Shown here one piece after another: positions 51,039 to 64,000 of a stretch of DNA of 64,000 nt. How positions within the stretch are numbered: the stretch's first letter is position 1; every line of letters starts with the position of its first letter. Both the position numbers and the translations under genes were made by a program. The DNA comes from Volvox africanus (taxonomy: Eukaryota > Chlorophyta > Chlorophyceae > Chlamydomonadales > Volvocaceae), in NCBI GenBank assembly GCA_030268105.1, contig BSDZ01000008.1, forward strand, positions 4,712,001 through 4,776,000, read 5' to 3'. Under the pieces are notes generated by a model. It saw only the letters and a program-made list of their open reading frames with translations, searched no databases and was not told the DNA's origin.

Positions 51039-52881
51039 TTGCCCAAGGTAGAAGGTGAGTGCAGCACTGACACATGTAAGATCGGCATCCAGAAAGGGAG
51101 TACACGGTCATCAACATCAGATACAATGTGATACAATTTACATGTACAACCTCTCATCATATCAATACAAGCTCTAATGACGGCCACGTTAGAAGCCTAC
51201 AAAAGGAAGTGGCTACAAATTATGTTCTGTGACATGTTTGTCATGGCTTACACAGCACGTAACTGGGAGATGGTGAGAGCTTACAGGCATGCACAAAACA
51301 ACAACAAACAAACACACACAGAGACACACAGTTGGGAGTGCCAACATTTTGGGTGGAGCCCCAGCACAAAGCGCCTCAGGGGGCCCTGCCCTGTAGGATT
51401 GCCCATATATATATATATGTGTGTGTGTGTGTGTATATGTGTGTGTATATATGTGTATATATATATGTGTGTGTATATATGTGTGTGTATGTATGTGTAT
51501 ATATATGTGTGTGTATATATGTGTGTGTATATATATGTGTGTGAATGTAATGACCAAACTAATTGATTCACCTACCTAGTGTTGTATACCTCTTACTAAA
51601 GCACATAAACTCAATGTAGAGTGCATCATGTGTGAGGGGCATGTACCTAACTCATGTGTGAGGATCCACAGCAGGATCATCATATAAAGGACTTTACAGC
51701 ATCCATGCAATGCCTCTTCTTGCGTGCAGAGGTATGATCTATGCGCAGGCATAGGCTCGTGCATATTCCCTCACATCGCTGATGCTATTGTGATGCCAGG
51801 TAAGTTTTGATGCCAAAACATGAGCGCAGTATTATGCAAATATTGATCTATGCATGATCATAATAATCTTAATAATCATGATAAGAATCATTATAATAAT
51901 TACAATACTCAGAATATCATCATCATCATCATATAATTATAACAATCATAATAATAACAACAATAATACAATAATAATCATAATATTAATCATAATAATA
52001 ATAATAATAACAACAACAACAACAATCATCATCATCATCACAATGATGATAATAATTATAATCATTATAATAATAACTGGTCCTGTGCAGGAGCATATGG
52101 CGGCCAAAGTATCCATGTTGCTGCGTGGCAAATGGATTACCACAGAAATGCCATATTATGCGCGTCATCATGCATTAAGCAAAGATTATGATTGCAATCA
52201 TATGAGTGTATTAAGCGCTGCAAAATCGTATGCTTTTGACTGCATGCAATTTGAAATGGTGATGGATTTGATGCTGGGGTACTTGGTTATATTCCTTGAT
52301 ATGTAATGTTTTTGTTGCTTGCAGACATTGGGGTTGAACAGAGGATGCATGTGCAACCTTAAATTGAGCTTAAAGTTTTTACTGTATCACATGCACTGTA
52401 TCTATCACGTGGTTTCACAGCAGGAAGATGGCTGTCAAAGCGAATGGTAATTTTGTCTTATGTGGTTTACTCATATTTCAACAGTGTGAAATGCGGCACA
52501 ATTTGGAAACAAATGTGGCTTGAGCAGCATTTGTATGACCTTGTCCTTGCCAAACCTGTTTGTGCTCATAATGTTTGTGTCAGCTGCAGGCGGGATTCCT
52601 TGCTATACAATATTGTATCATACAGATCCATCATCCTGCAACCATAATGCAGCTTTATTTGATGAGTCATTGACGGATATGGTGATGGATTTGATGCTGG
52701 GGCTTCCACCAGAGTTCCAAGCCCTCAGGTGATGTTTCATAGAAGGGGCCCTTAGGATGGCTGCACGCACATTGGCATCTGCTGTGGGACAGCTTAAGTT
52801 ACGGATAGATAGGGAGCCGAGAGAATGTCACATGCTCACCTGTACATCCATGAATGATGTTCATGCACTCAGTCGCTGCTT

Positions 52882-52949
52882 GGGGCTTTAGCTCAGTGGT
52901 AGAGCGCGCGCTTTGCATGCGTGAGGTCACCGGATCCCGGTAAGCTCCA
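52882..52949 (+). pseudogene. tRNA-Ala(UGC)-like pseudogene, unit 3
   Basis: Same 4-bp T-loop deletion as the other UGC copies. Confidence 0.75.
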
Positions 52950-54114
52950 CATATTGGGGCATGCATACGTATGTCTTGTTGTAAGCTCGGACGAGAAACA
53001 TGCTTCGGGGACGGTTTCTTTAAACCAATAAAAGGAAGAGGCTACAAATTTTCTTCTGTAACATGGCATGGCTTAGACAGCACTTGATTGGGAAACTGTA
53101 AGAGTTTACTGGCATGCACAAACACAAACACACACAAAAATACAAGCTTGGGAGTGCCAACGTTTGGGGTGGGGCCCCAGCACATAGCACCTCAGGGGGC
53201 CCTGCCCTGTAGGATTGCCCATATGTGTGTGTGTGTGGGGTGTGTGTGTGTGTGTGTGTGTATGTGTGTGTGTGTCCTTGTATCCCTCTTCACTGCTCAT
53301 GCACTTATCTGCATGTCTGGACGTTTAGTGCCAAGTGTCGAATGCTCACAAGACAGACGAAAGCATTCAGACACGATCTCACAGCAGGGGAAGACGTCAG
53401 AGTGAAAAGGGTACAACTTACAGTCAATTAGACGTGATGCGGTGCATCAGAACTGATGACAGGCGATCATCATCTAACCGGCTAATGGTGTGCAAGCTGG
53501 GCTCGGGGCAATAAATGTGTATGATAATATCGAAGGTAACCTGAGTAAGGGCTCGGAAAACACTTAAGGTGTTTGGCCGTCCTCATACATATTATACTTG
53601 TGATAGATACAGTAGATACAGTAACCGTCACAAATGCTGCTCGGAACTCTTTTGCAGCTTCTTGCGTGCAGAGGTATGATCTATGGGCAGGCATAGGCTC
53701 GTGCATATTCCCTCACCTCGCTGATGCTATTGTGATGCCAGGTAAGTTTTGATGCCAAAAATGAGGGCAGTTTTATGCAAGTATTGCTTATGCATATTGA
53801 TCTATGCATGGTCATAATAATCATTATAATCATGATAAGATTATGATTGCAATCATATGAGTGTATTAAGCGCTGCAAAATCGTATGCTTTTGACTGCAT
53901 GCAATTTGATATGGTGATGGATTTGATGGTGGGGCTTTCTCTGAGTTCCAAGCCCCCAGGTGACTTTTCATACAAGAGGCGCTTAGGATGGCTGCACACA
54001 CATTGGCATCTGCTGTGGCAAGTAAAGTGGGACAGCTGGAGATGGTGCGCACGTACAGGGAACAAGTACATTCACTAACCGTAACTAATGCTGCTCGGAA
54101 CGCTTTTGCAGCTT

Positions 54115-54186
54115 GGGGCTTTAGCTCAGTGGTAGAGCGCGCGCTTCGCATGCGTGAGGTCACCGGATCGATCCCGGTAAGCTCCA
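54115..54186 (+). tRNA. tRNA-Ala (CGC), unit 3
   Basis: Identical to the unit 1 copy. Confidence 0.7.
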
Positions 54187-56029
54187 TTGCCCAAGGTAGA
54201 AGGTGAGTGCAGCACTGACACATGTAAGATCGGCATCCAGAAAGGGAGTACACGGTCATCAACATCAGATACAATGTGATACAATTTACATGTACAACCT
54301 CTCATCATATCAATACAAGCTCTAATGACGGCCACGTTAGAAGCCTACAAAAGGAAGTGGCTACAAATTATGTTCTGTGACATGTTTGTCATGGCTTACA
54401 CAGCACGTAACTGGGAGATGGTGAGAGCTTACAGGCATGCACAAAACAACAACAAACAAACACACACAGAGACACACAGTTGGGAGTGCCAACATTTTGG
54501 GTGGAGCCCCAGCACAAAGCGCCTCAGGGGGCCCTGCCCTGTAGGATTGCCCATATATATATATATGTGTGTGTGTGTGTGTATATGTGTGTGTATATAT
54601 GTGTATATATATATGTGTGTGTATATATGTGTGTGTATGTATGTGTATATATATGTGTGTGTATATATGTGTGTGTATATATATGTGTGTGAATGTAATG
54701 ACCAAACTAATTGATTCACCTACCTAGTGTTGTATACCTCTTACTAAAGCACATAAACTCAATGTAGAGTGCATCATGTGTGAGGGGCATGTACCTAACT
54801 CATGTGTGAGGATCCACAGCAGGATCATCATATAAAGGACTTTACAGCATCCATGCAATGCCTCTTCTTGCGTGCAGAGGTATGATCTATGCGCAGGCAT
54901 AGGCTCGTGCATATTCCCTCACATCGCTGATGCTATTGTGATGCCAGGTAAGTTTTGATGCCAAAACATGAGCGCAGTATTATGCAAATATTGATCTATG
55001 CATGATCATAATAATCTTAATAATCATGATAAGAATCATTATAATAATTACAATACTCAGAATATCATCATCATCATCATATAATTATAACAATCATAAT
55101 AATAACAACAATAATACAATAATAATCATAATATTAATCATAATAATAATAATAATAACAACAACAACAACAATCATCATCATCATCACAATGATGATAA
55201 TAATTATAATCATTATAATAATAACTGGTCCTGTGCAGGAGCATATGGCGGCCAAAGTATCCATGTTGCTGCGTGGCAAATGGATTACCACAGAAATGCC
55301 ATATTATGCGCGTCATCATGCATTAAGCAAAGATTATGATTGCAATCATATGAGTGTATTAAGCGCTGCAAAATCGTATGCTTTTGACTGCATGCAATTT
55401 GAAATGGTGATGGATTTGATGCTGGGGTACTTGGTTATATTCCTTGATATGTAATGTTTTTGTTGCTTGCAGACATTGGGGTTGAACAGAGGATGCATGT
55501 GCAACCTTAAATTGAGCTTAAAGTTTTTACTGTATCACATGCACTGTATCTATCACGTGGTTTCACAGCAGGAAGATGGCTGTCAAAGCGAATGGTAATT
55601 TTGTCTTATGTGGTTTACTCATATTTCAACAGTGTGAAATGCGGCACAATTTGGAAACAAATGTGGCTTGAGCAGCATTTGTATGACCTTGTCCTTGCCA
55701 AACCTGTTTGTGCTCATAATGTTTGTGTCAGCTGCAGGCGGGATTCCTTGCTATACAATATTGTATCATACAGATCCATCATCCTGCAACCATAATGCAG
55801 CTTTATTTGATGAGTCATTGACGGATATGGTGATGGATTTGATGCTGGGGCTTCCACCAGAGTTCCAAGCCCTCAGGTGATGTTTCATAGAAGGGGCCCT
55901 TAGGATGGCTGCACGCACATTGGCATCTGCTGTGGGACAGCTTAAGTTACGGATAGATAGGGAGCCGAGAGAATGTCACATGCTCACCTGTACATCCATG
56001 AATGATGTTCATGCACTCAGTCGCTGCTT

Positions 56030-56097
56030 GGGGCTTTAGCTCAGTGGTAGAGCGCGCGCTTTGCATGCGTGAGGTCACCGGATCCCGGTAAGCTCCA
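56030..56097 (+). pseudogene. tRNA-Ala(UGC)-like pseudogene, unit 4
   Basis: Same T-loop deletion. Followed by CACGTATTGG rather than CACATATTGG. Confidence 0.75.
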
Positions 56098-57262
56098 CGT
56101 ATTGGGGCATGCATACGTATGTCTTGTTGTAAGCTCGGACGAGAAACATGCTTCGGGGACGGTTTCTTTAAACCAATAAAAGGAAGAGGCTACAAATTTT
56201 CTTCTGTAACATGGCATGGCTTAGACAGCACTTGATTGGGAAACTGTAAGAGTTTACTGGCATGCACAAACACAAACACACACAAAAATACAAGCTTGGG
56301 AGTGCCAACGTTTGGGGTGGGGCCCCAGCACATAGCACCTCAGGGGGCCCTGCCCTGTAGGATTGCCCATATGTGTGTGTGTGTGGGGTGTGTGTGTGTG
56401 TGTGTGTGTATGTGTGTGTGTGTCCTTGTATCCCTCTTCACTGCTCATGCACTTATCTGCATGTCTGGACGTTTAGTGCCAAGTGTCGAATGCTCACAAG
56501 ACAGACGAAAGCATTCAGACACGATCTCACAGCAGGGGAAGACGTCAGAGTGAAAAGGGTACAACTTACAGTCAATTAGACGTGATGCGGTGCATCAGAA
56601 CTGATGACAGGCGATCATCATCTAACCGGCTAATGGTGTGCAAGCTGGGCTCGGGGCAATAAATGTGTATGATAATATCGAAGGTAACCTGAGTAAGGGC
56701 TCGGAAAACACTTAAGGTGTTTGGCCGTCCTCATACATATTATACTTGTGATAGATACAGTAGATACAGTAACCGTCACAAATGCTGCTCGGAACTCTTT
56801 TGCAGCTTCTTGCGTGCAGAGGTATGATCTATGGGCAGGCATAGGCTCGTGCATATTCCCTCACCTCGCTGATGCTATTGTGATGCCAGGTAAGTTTTGA
56901 TGCCAAAAATGAGGGCAGTTTTATGCAAGTATTGCTTATGCATATTGATCTATGCATGGTCATAATAATCATTATAATCATGATAAGATTATGATTGCAA
57001 TCATATGAGTGTATTAAGCGCTGCAAAATCGTATGCTTTTGACTGCATGCAATTTGATATGGTGATGGATTTGATGGTGGGGCTTTCTCTGAGTTCCAAG
57101 CCCCCAGGTGACTTTTCATACAAGAGGCGCTTAGGATGGCTGCACACACATTGGCATCTGCTGTGGCAAGTAAAGTGGGACAGCTGGAGATGGTGCGCAC
57201 GTACAGGGAACAAGTACATTCACTAACCGTAACTAATGCTGCTCGGAACGCTTTTGCAGCTT

Positions 57263-57334
57263 GGGGCTTTAGCTCAGTGGTAGAGCGCGCGCTTCGCATG
57301 CGTGAGGTCACCGGATCGATCCCGGTAAGCTCCA
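57263..57334 (+). tRNA. tRNA-Ala (CGC), unit 4
   Basis: Identical to the unit 1 copy. Confidence 0.7.
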
Positions 57335-58288
57335 TTGCCCAAGGTAGAAGGTGAGTGCAGCACTGACACATGTAAGATCGGCATCCAGAAAGGGAGTACA
57401 CGGTCATCAACATCAGATACAATGTGATACAATTTACATGTACAACCTCTCATCATATCAATACAAGCTCTAATGACGGCCACGTTAGAAGCCTACAAAA
57501 GGAAGTGGCTACAAATTATGTTCTGTGACATGTTTGTCATGGCTTACACAGCACGTAACTGGGAGATGGTGAGAGCTTACAGGCATGCACAAAACAACAA
57601 CAAACAAACACACACAGAGACACACAGTTGGGAGTGCCAACATTTTGGGTGGAGCCCCAGCACAAAGCGCCTCAGGGGGCCCTGCCCTGTAGGATTGCCC
57701 ATATATATATATATGTGTGTGTGTGTGTGTATATGTGTGTGTATATATGTGTATATATATATGTGTGTGTATATATGTGTGTGTATGTATGTGTATATAT
57801 ATGTGTGTGTATATATGTGTGTGTATATATATGTGTGTGAATGTAATGACCAAACTAATTGATTCACCTACCTAGTGTTGTATACCTCTTACTAAAGCAC
57901 ATAAACTCAATGTAGAGTGCATCATGTGTGAGGGGCATGTACCTAACTCATGTGTGAGGATCCACAGCAGGATCATCATATAAAGGACTTTACAGCATCC
58001 ATGCAATGCCTCTTCTTGCGTGCAGAGGTATGATCTATGCGCAGGCATAGGCTCGTGCATATTCCCTCACATCGCTGATGCTATTGTGATGCCAGGTAAG
58101 TTTTGATGCCAAAACATGAGCGCAGTATTATGCAAATATTGATCTATGCATGATCATAATAATCTTAATAATCATGATAAGAATCATTATAATAATTACA
58201 ATACTCAGAATATCATCATCATCATCATCATCATATAATTATAACAATCATAATAATAACAACAATAATACAATAATAATCATAATAT

Positions 58289-58601
58289 GCCCCTGGAGTT
58301 CCAGGTTCTACCCCGACCGAGAGCGGGCCAAAGACCCTAAAGTTAAGGGCAGGGTGCCCCCATGTCGATGGACGGTGACGACCCCAATTAAAGTGACCTG
58401 CGAGCTGACCAGTAGCGGAGTTGACGCCTTAGTTGATTCGGCAGATTCCGCTGGATGCTGGTGGTGGGTGCTGAACCTGGGAAAACCACTGATTTCGGAG
58501 AAGTCGGCATGGGAGACTGGATGAGGGTGCCCCGAAACACCGGGGAAGGTAGGGACTGCCAGGTTAGTGGCCACGGGTGATGTACCCCCCTATCCTACAC
58601 A
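58289..58601 (-). mobile_element. MITE-like DNA element, copy 2 (313 bp)
   Basis: Reverse orientation relative to 36213-36555. Flanks are CATAATAT at 58281-58288 and 58602-58609; other units have it once. The right end CCTACACA matches the TGTGTAGG end of copy 1. The other end (about 37 bp) is missing: copy 1 has TAATAT just inside, so loss between the target TAATAT and the internal TAATAT explains it. Confidence 0.75.
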
Positions 58602-59504
58602 CATAATATTAATCATAATAATAATAATAATAACAACAACAACAACAATCATCATCATCATCACAATGATGATAATAATTATAATCATTATAATAATAAC
58701 TGGTCCTGTGCAGGAGCATATGGCGGCCAAAGTATCCATGTTGCTGCGTGGCAAATGGATTACCACAGAAATGCCATATTATGCGCGTCATCATGCATTA
58801 AGCAAAGATTATGATTGCAATCATATGAGTGTATTAAGCGCTGCAAAATCGTATGCTTTTGACTGCATGCAATTTGAAATGGTGATGGATTTGATGCTGG
58901 GGTACTTGGTTATATTCCTTGATATGTAATGTTTTTGTTGCTTGCAGACATTGGGGTTGAACAGAGGATGCATGTGCAACCTTAAATTGAGCTTAAAGTT
59001 TTTACTGTATCACATGCACTGTATCTATCACGTGGTTTCACAGCAGGAAGATGGCTGTCAAAGCGAATGGTAATTTTGTCTTATGTGGTTTACTCATATT
59101 TCAACAGTGTGAAATGCGGCACAATTTGGAAACAAATGTGGCTTGAGCAGCATTTGTATGACCTTGTCCTTGCCAAACCTGTTTGTGCTCATAATGTTTG
59201 TGTCAGCTGCAGGCGGGATTCCTTGCTATACAATATTGTATCATACAGATCCATCATCCTGCAACCATAATGCAGCTTTATTTGATGAGTCATTGACGGA
59301 TATGGTGATGGATTTGATGCTGGGGCTTCCTCCAGAGTTCCAAGCCCTCAGGTGATGTTTCATAGAAGGGGCCCTTAGGATGGCTGCACGCACATTGGCA
59401 TCTGCTGTGGGACAGCTTAAGTTACGGATAGATAGGGAGCCGAGAGAATGTCACATGCTCACCTGTACATCCATGAATGATGTTCATGCACTCAGTCGCT
59501 GCTT

Positions 59505-59572
59505 GGGGCTTTAGCTCAGTGGTAGAGCGCGCGCTTTGCATGCGTGAGGTCACCGGATCCCGGTAAGCTCCA
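59505..59572 (+). pseudogene. tRNA-Ala(UGC)-like pseudogene, unit 5
   Basis: Same T-loop deletion as the other UGC copies. Confidence 0.75.
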
Positions 59573-60737
59573 CATATTGGGGCATGCATACGTATGTCTT
59601 GTTGTAAGCTCGGACGAGAAACATGCTTCGGGGACGGTTTCTTTAAACCAATAAAAGGAAGAGGCTACAAATTTTCTTCTGTAACATGGCATGGCTTAGA
59701 CAGCACTTGATTGGGAAACTGTAAGAGTTTACTGGCATGCACAAACACAAACACACACAAAAATACAAGCTTGGGAGTGCCAACGTTTGGGGTGGGGCCC
59801 CAGCACATAGCACCTCAGGGGGCCCTGCCCTGTAGGATTGCCCATATGTGTGTGTCTGTGGGGTGTGTGTGTGTGTGTGTGTGTATGTGTGTGTGTGTCC
59901 TTGTATCCCTCTTCACTGCTCATGCACTTATCTGCATGTCTGGACGTTTAGTGCCAAGTGTCGAATGCTCACAAGACAGACGAAAGCATTCAGACACGAT
60001 CTCACAGCAGGGGAAGACGTCAGAGTGAAAAGGGTACAACTTACAGTCAATTAGACGTGATGCGGTGCATCAGAACTGATGACAGGCGATCATCATCTAA
60101 CCGGCTAATGGTGTGCAAGCTGGGCTCGGGGCAATAAATGTGTATGATAATATCGAAGGTAACCTGAGTAAGGGCTCGGAAAACACTTAAGGTGTTTGGC
60201 CGTCCTCATACATATTATACTTGTGATAGATACAGTAGATACAGTAACCGTCACAAATGCTGCTCGGAACTCTTTTGCAGCTTCTTGCGTGCAGAGGTAT
60301 GATCTATGGGCAGGCATAGGCTCGTGCATATTCCCTCACCTCGCTGATGCTATTGTGATGCCAGGTAAGTTTTGATGCCAAAAATGAGGGCAGTTTTATG
60401 CAAGTATTGCTTATGCATATTGATCTATGCATGGTCATAATAATCATTATAATCATGATAAGATTATGATTGCAATCATATGAGTGTATTAAGCGCTGCA
60501 AAATCGTATGCTTTTGACTGCATGCAATTTGATATGGTGATGGATTTGATGGTGGGGCTTTCTCTGAGTTCCAAGCCCCCAGGTGACTTTTCATACAAGA
60601 GGCGCTTAGGATGGCTGCACACACATTGGCATCTGCTGTGGCAAGTAAAGTGGGACAGCTGGAGATGGTGCGCACGTACAGGGAACAAGTACATTCACTA
60701 ACCGTAACTAATGCTGCTCGGAACGCTTTTGCAGCTT

Positions 60738-60809
60738 GGGGCTTTAGCTCAGTGGTAGAGCGCGCGCTTCGCATGCGTGAGGTCACCGGATCGATCCCGG
60801 TAAGCTCCA
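60738..60809 (+). tRNA. tRNA-Ala (CGC), unit 5
   Basis: Identical to the unit 1 copy. Confidence 0.7.
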
Positions 60810-62652
60810 TTGCCCAAGGTAGAAGGTGAGTGCAGCACTGACACATGTAAGATCGGCATCCAGAAAGGGAGTACACGGTCATCAACATCAGATACAATGT
60901 GATACAATTTACATGTACAACCTCTCATCATATCAATACAAGCTCTAATGACGGCCACGTTAGAAGCCTACAAAAGGAAGTGGCTACAAATTATGTTCTG
61001 TGACATGTTTGTCATGGCTTACACAGCACGTAACTGGGAGATGGTGAGAGCTTACAGGCATGCACAAAACAACAACAAACAAACACACACAGAGACACAC
61101 AGTTGGGAGTGCCAACATTTTGGGTGGAGCCCCAGCACAAAGCGCCTCAGGGGGCCCTGCCCTGTAGGATTGCCCATATATATATATATGTGTGTGTGTG
61201 TGTGTATATGTGTGTGTATATATGTGTATATATATATGTGTGTGTATATATGTGTGTGTATATATGTGTATATATATGTGTGTGTATATATGTGTGTGTA
61301 TATATATGTGTGTGAATGTAATGACCAAACTAATTGATTCACCTACCTAGTGTTGTATACCTCTTACTAAAGCACATAAACTCAATGTAGAGTGCATCAT
61401 GTGTGAGGGGCATGTACCTAACTCATGTGTGAGGATCCACAGCAGGATCATCATATAAAGGACTTTACAGCATCCATGCAATGCCTCTTCTTGCGTGCAG
61501 AGGTATGATCTATGCGCAGGCATAGGCTCGTGCATATTCCCTCACATCGCTGATGCTATTGTGATGCCAGGTAAGTTTTGATGCCAAAACATGAGCGCAG
61601 TATTATGCAAATATTGATCTATGCATGATCATAATAATCTTAATAATCATGATAAGAATCATTATAATAATTACAATACTCAGAATATCATCATCATCAT
61701 CATATAATTATAACAATCATAATAATAACAACAATAATACAATAATAATCATAATATTAATCATAATAATAATAATAATAACAACAACAACAACAATCAT
61801 CATCATCATCACAATGATGATAATAATTATAATCATTATAATAATAACTGGTCCTGTGCAGGAGCATATGGCGGCCAAAGTATCCATGTTGCTGCGTGGC
61901 AAATGGATTACCACAGAAATGCCATATTATGCGCGTCATCATGCATTAAGCAAAGATTATGATTGCAATCATATGAGTGTATTAAGCGCTGCAAAATCGT
62001 ATGCTTTTGACTGCATGCAATTTGAAATGGTGATGGATTTGATGCTGGGGTACTTGGTTATATTCCTTGATATGTAATGTTTTTGTTGCTTGCAGACATT
62101 GGGGTTGAACAGAGGATGCATGTGCAACCTTAAATTGAGCTTAAAGTTTTTACTGTATCACATGCACTGTATCTATCACGTGGTTTCACAGCAGGAAGAT
62201 GGCTGTCAAAGCGAATGGTAATTTTGTCTTATGTGGTTTACTCATATTTCAACAGTGTGAAATGCGGCACAATTTGGAAACAAATGTGGCTTGAGCAGCA
62301 TTTGTATGACCTTGTCCTTGCCAAACCTGTTTGTGCTCATAATGTTTGTGTCAGCTGCAGGCGGGATTCCTTGCTATACAATATTGTATCATACAGATCC
62401 ATCATCCTGCAACCATAATGCAGCTTTATTTGATGAGTCATTGACGGATATGGTGATGGATTTGATGCTGGGGCTTCCTCCAGAGTTCCAAGCCCTCAGG
62501 TGATGTTTCATAGAAGGGGCCCTTAGGATGGCTGCACGCACATTGGCATCTGCTGTGGGACAGCTTAAGTTACGGATAGATAGGGAGCCGAGAGAATGTC
62601 ACATGCTCACCTGTACATCCATGAATGATGTTCATGCACTCAGTCGCTGCTT

Positions 62653-62720
62653 GGGGCTTTAGCTCAGTGGTAGAGCGCGCGCTTTGCATGCGTGAGGTCA
62701 CCGGATCCCGGTAAGCTCCA
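62653..62720 (+). pseudogene. tRNA-Ala(UGC)-like pseudogene, unit 6
   Basis: Same T-loop deletion; followed by CACGTATTGG. Confidence 0.75.
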
Positions 62721-63885
62721 CGTATTGGGGCATGCATACGTATGTCTTGTTGTAAGCTCGGACGAGAAACATGCTTCGGGGACGGTTTCTTTAAACCAAT
62801 AAAAGGAAGAGGCTACAAATTTTCTTCTGTAACATGGCATGGCTTAGACAGCACTTGATTGGGAAACTGTAAGAGTTTACTGGCATGCACAAACACAAAC
62901 ACACACAAAAATACAAGCTTGGGAGTGCCAACGTTTGGGGTGGGGCCCCAGCACATAGCACCTCAGGGGGCCCTGCCCTGTAGGATTGCCCATATGTGTG
63001 TGTCTGTGGGGTGTGTGTGTGTGTGTGTGTGTATGTGTGTGTGTGTCCTTGTATCCCTCTTCACTGCTCATGCACTTATCTGCATGTCTGGACGTTTAGT
63101 GCCAAGTGTCGAATGCTCACAAGACAGACGAAAGCATTCAGACACGATCTCACAGCAGGGGAAGACGTCAGAGTGAAAAGGGTACAACTTACAGTCAATT
63201 AGACGTGATGCGGTGCATCAGAACTGATGACAGGCGATCATCATCTAACCGGCTAATGGTGTGCAAGCTGGGCTCGGGGCAATAAATGTGTATGATAATA
63301 TCGAAGGTAACCTGAGTAAGGGCTCGGAAAACACTTAAGGTGTTTGGCCGTCCTCATACATATTATACTTGTGATAGATACAGTAGATACAGTAACCGTC
63401 ACAAATGCTGCTCGGAACTCTTTTGCAGCTTCTTGCGTGCAGAGGTATGATCTATGGGCAGGCATAGGCTCGTGCATATTCCCTCACCTCGCTGATGCTA
63501 TTGTGATGCCAGGTAAGTTTTGATGCCAAAAATGAGGGCAGTTTTATGCAAGTATTGCTTATGCATATTGATCTATGCATGGTCATAATAATCATTATAA
63601 TCATGATAAGATTATGATTGCAATCATATGAGTGTATTAAGCGCTGCAAAATCGTATGCTTTTGACTGCATGCAATTTGATATGGTGATGGATTTGATGG
63701 TGGGGCTTTCTCTGAGTTCCAAGCCCCCAGGTGACTTTTCATACAAGAGGCGCTTAGGATGGCTGCACACACATTGGCATCTGCTGTGGCAAGTAAAGTG
63801 GGACAGCTGGAGATGGTGCGCACGTACAGGGAACAAGTACATTCACTAACCGTAAGTAATGCTGCTCGGAACGCTTTTGCAGCTT

Positions 63886-63957
63886 GGGGCTTTAGCTCAG
63901 TGGTAGAGCGCGCGCTTCGCATGCGTGAGGTCACCGGATCGATCCCGGTAAGCTCCA
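63886..63957 (+). tRNA. tRNA-Ala (CGC), unit 6
   Basis: Identical to the unit 1 copy. Confidence 0.7.
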
Positions 63958-64000
63958 TTGCCCAAGGTAGAAGGTGAGTGCAGCACTGACACATGTAAGA

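Larger units (their letters stand above)
49734..52881 (+). repeat. Tandem repeat unit 2 (3148 bp)
   Basis: Full unit, nearly identical to unit 1. Differences include TGACGGATATGG for TGACAGATATGG, CTTCCACCAG for CTTCCTCCAG, and microsatellite lengths. Confidence 0.95.
52882..56029 (+). repeat. Tandem repeat unit 3 (3148 bp)
   Basis: Full unit. Shares CTTCCACCAG with unit 2 and the TGTGGGGTGTG microsatellite form with unit 4. Confidence 0.95.
56030..59504 (+). repeat. Tandem repeat unit 4 (3475 bp, carries a MITE-like insertion)
   Basis: Its extra 327 bp are explained by the 313-bp insertion, its 8-bp duplication and six more bases in the ATC run. The insertion is missing in all other units, so it arrived after the array had formed and has not been spread by homogenisation. 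Confidence 0.95.
59505..62652 (+). repeat. Tandem repeat unit 5 (3148 bp)
   Basis: Full unit. TG run carries TGTCTGTGGGG as in unit 6. Confidence 0.95.
62653..64000 (+). repeat. Tandem repeat unit 6, cut by the window end
   Basis: Monomer alpha and the start of beta. One change near the end (CCGTAAGTAATG for CCGTAACTAATG at about 63850). The array continues beyond the window. Confidence 0.95.

Noticed and set aside
46599..64000. CRISPR array
   Set aside because: Repeat length is over 3 kb without spacers, and the DNA is eukaryotic.
46599..64000. 5S or other rDNA array
   Set aside because: The period would fit a small gene cluster, but no rRNA sequence is seen; the only RNA genes are tRNA-Ala-like.

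Overview
This is nuclear DNA of a eukaryote. It has spliceosomal splice signals, eukaryotic-type tRNA-Ala genes with the G3:U70 pair, Ty3/gypsy LTR retrotransposons whose pol ends in a chromodomain (chromoviruses), and long AT- and TG-type microsatellites. I cannot name the lineage. No prokaryotic operon, CRISPR array or rRNA is visible.

Layout. 1-1212: the last exon of an unidentified acidic protein, then a field of GCGTTAG/CTAACGC motifs on both strands. 1213-26628: retrotransposon copies of one chromovirus family, broken, inverted and nested. Names used below: E1, a scrambled copy at 1213-6590; E2 (minus strand) and E3 (plus strand), which exchanged ends by an inversion; E4, a defective copy (17520-23920) inserted in the E3 integrase gene with a 5-bp duplication GTAAG. 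26629-27106: a detached piece of the tandem repeat found further right. 27107-46598: element E5 (minus, diverged LTR family), which carries E6 (29831-37373, plus, duplication CCTGT) and abuts E7 (40808-46598, minus, 5' end missing). E6 in turn carries a 343-bp DNA-transposon-like insertion. 46599-64000: a tandem array with a period of about 3148 bp, at least five and a half units. Each unit is two diverged monomers, each starting with a tRNA-Ala-like gene and carrying exon-like segments with good splice sites.

How the parts work. A complete element would read LTR - PBS (initiator-Met-like) - gag with a CCHC knuckle - UAG - protease, reverse transcriptase, RNase H, integrase, chromodomain - polypurine tract - LTR. 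LTRs begin TGTTGTA and end TACAACA. Every copy here has at least one break, so none looks autonomous. The integrase-chromodomain frames of E6 and E7 are the best preserved. The UAG between gag and pol recurs in four copies, including the diverged E5, which suggests readthrough is the normal way Gag-Pol is made.

The most interesting points are the conserved gag-pol UAG, three LTR inverted repeats conserved in order and shape but not in sequence between two LTR families, the target-site evidence for an inversion between nested elements, two small unknown insertions with 8-bp duplications, and the tRNA-Ala/exon tandem array.
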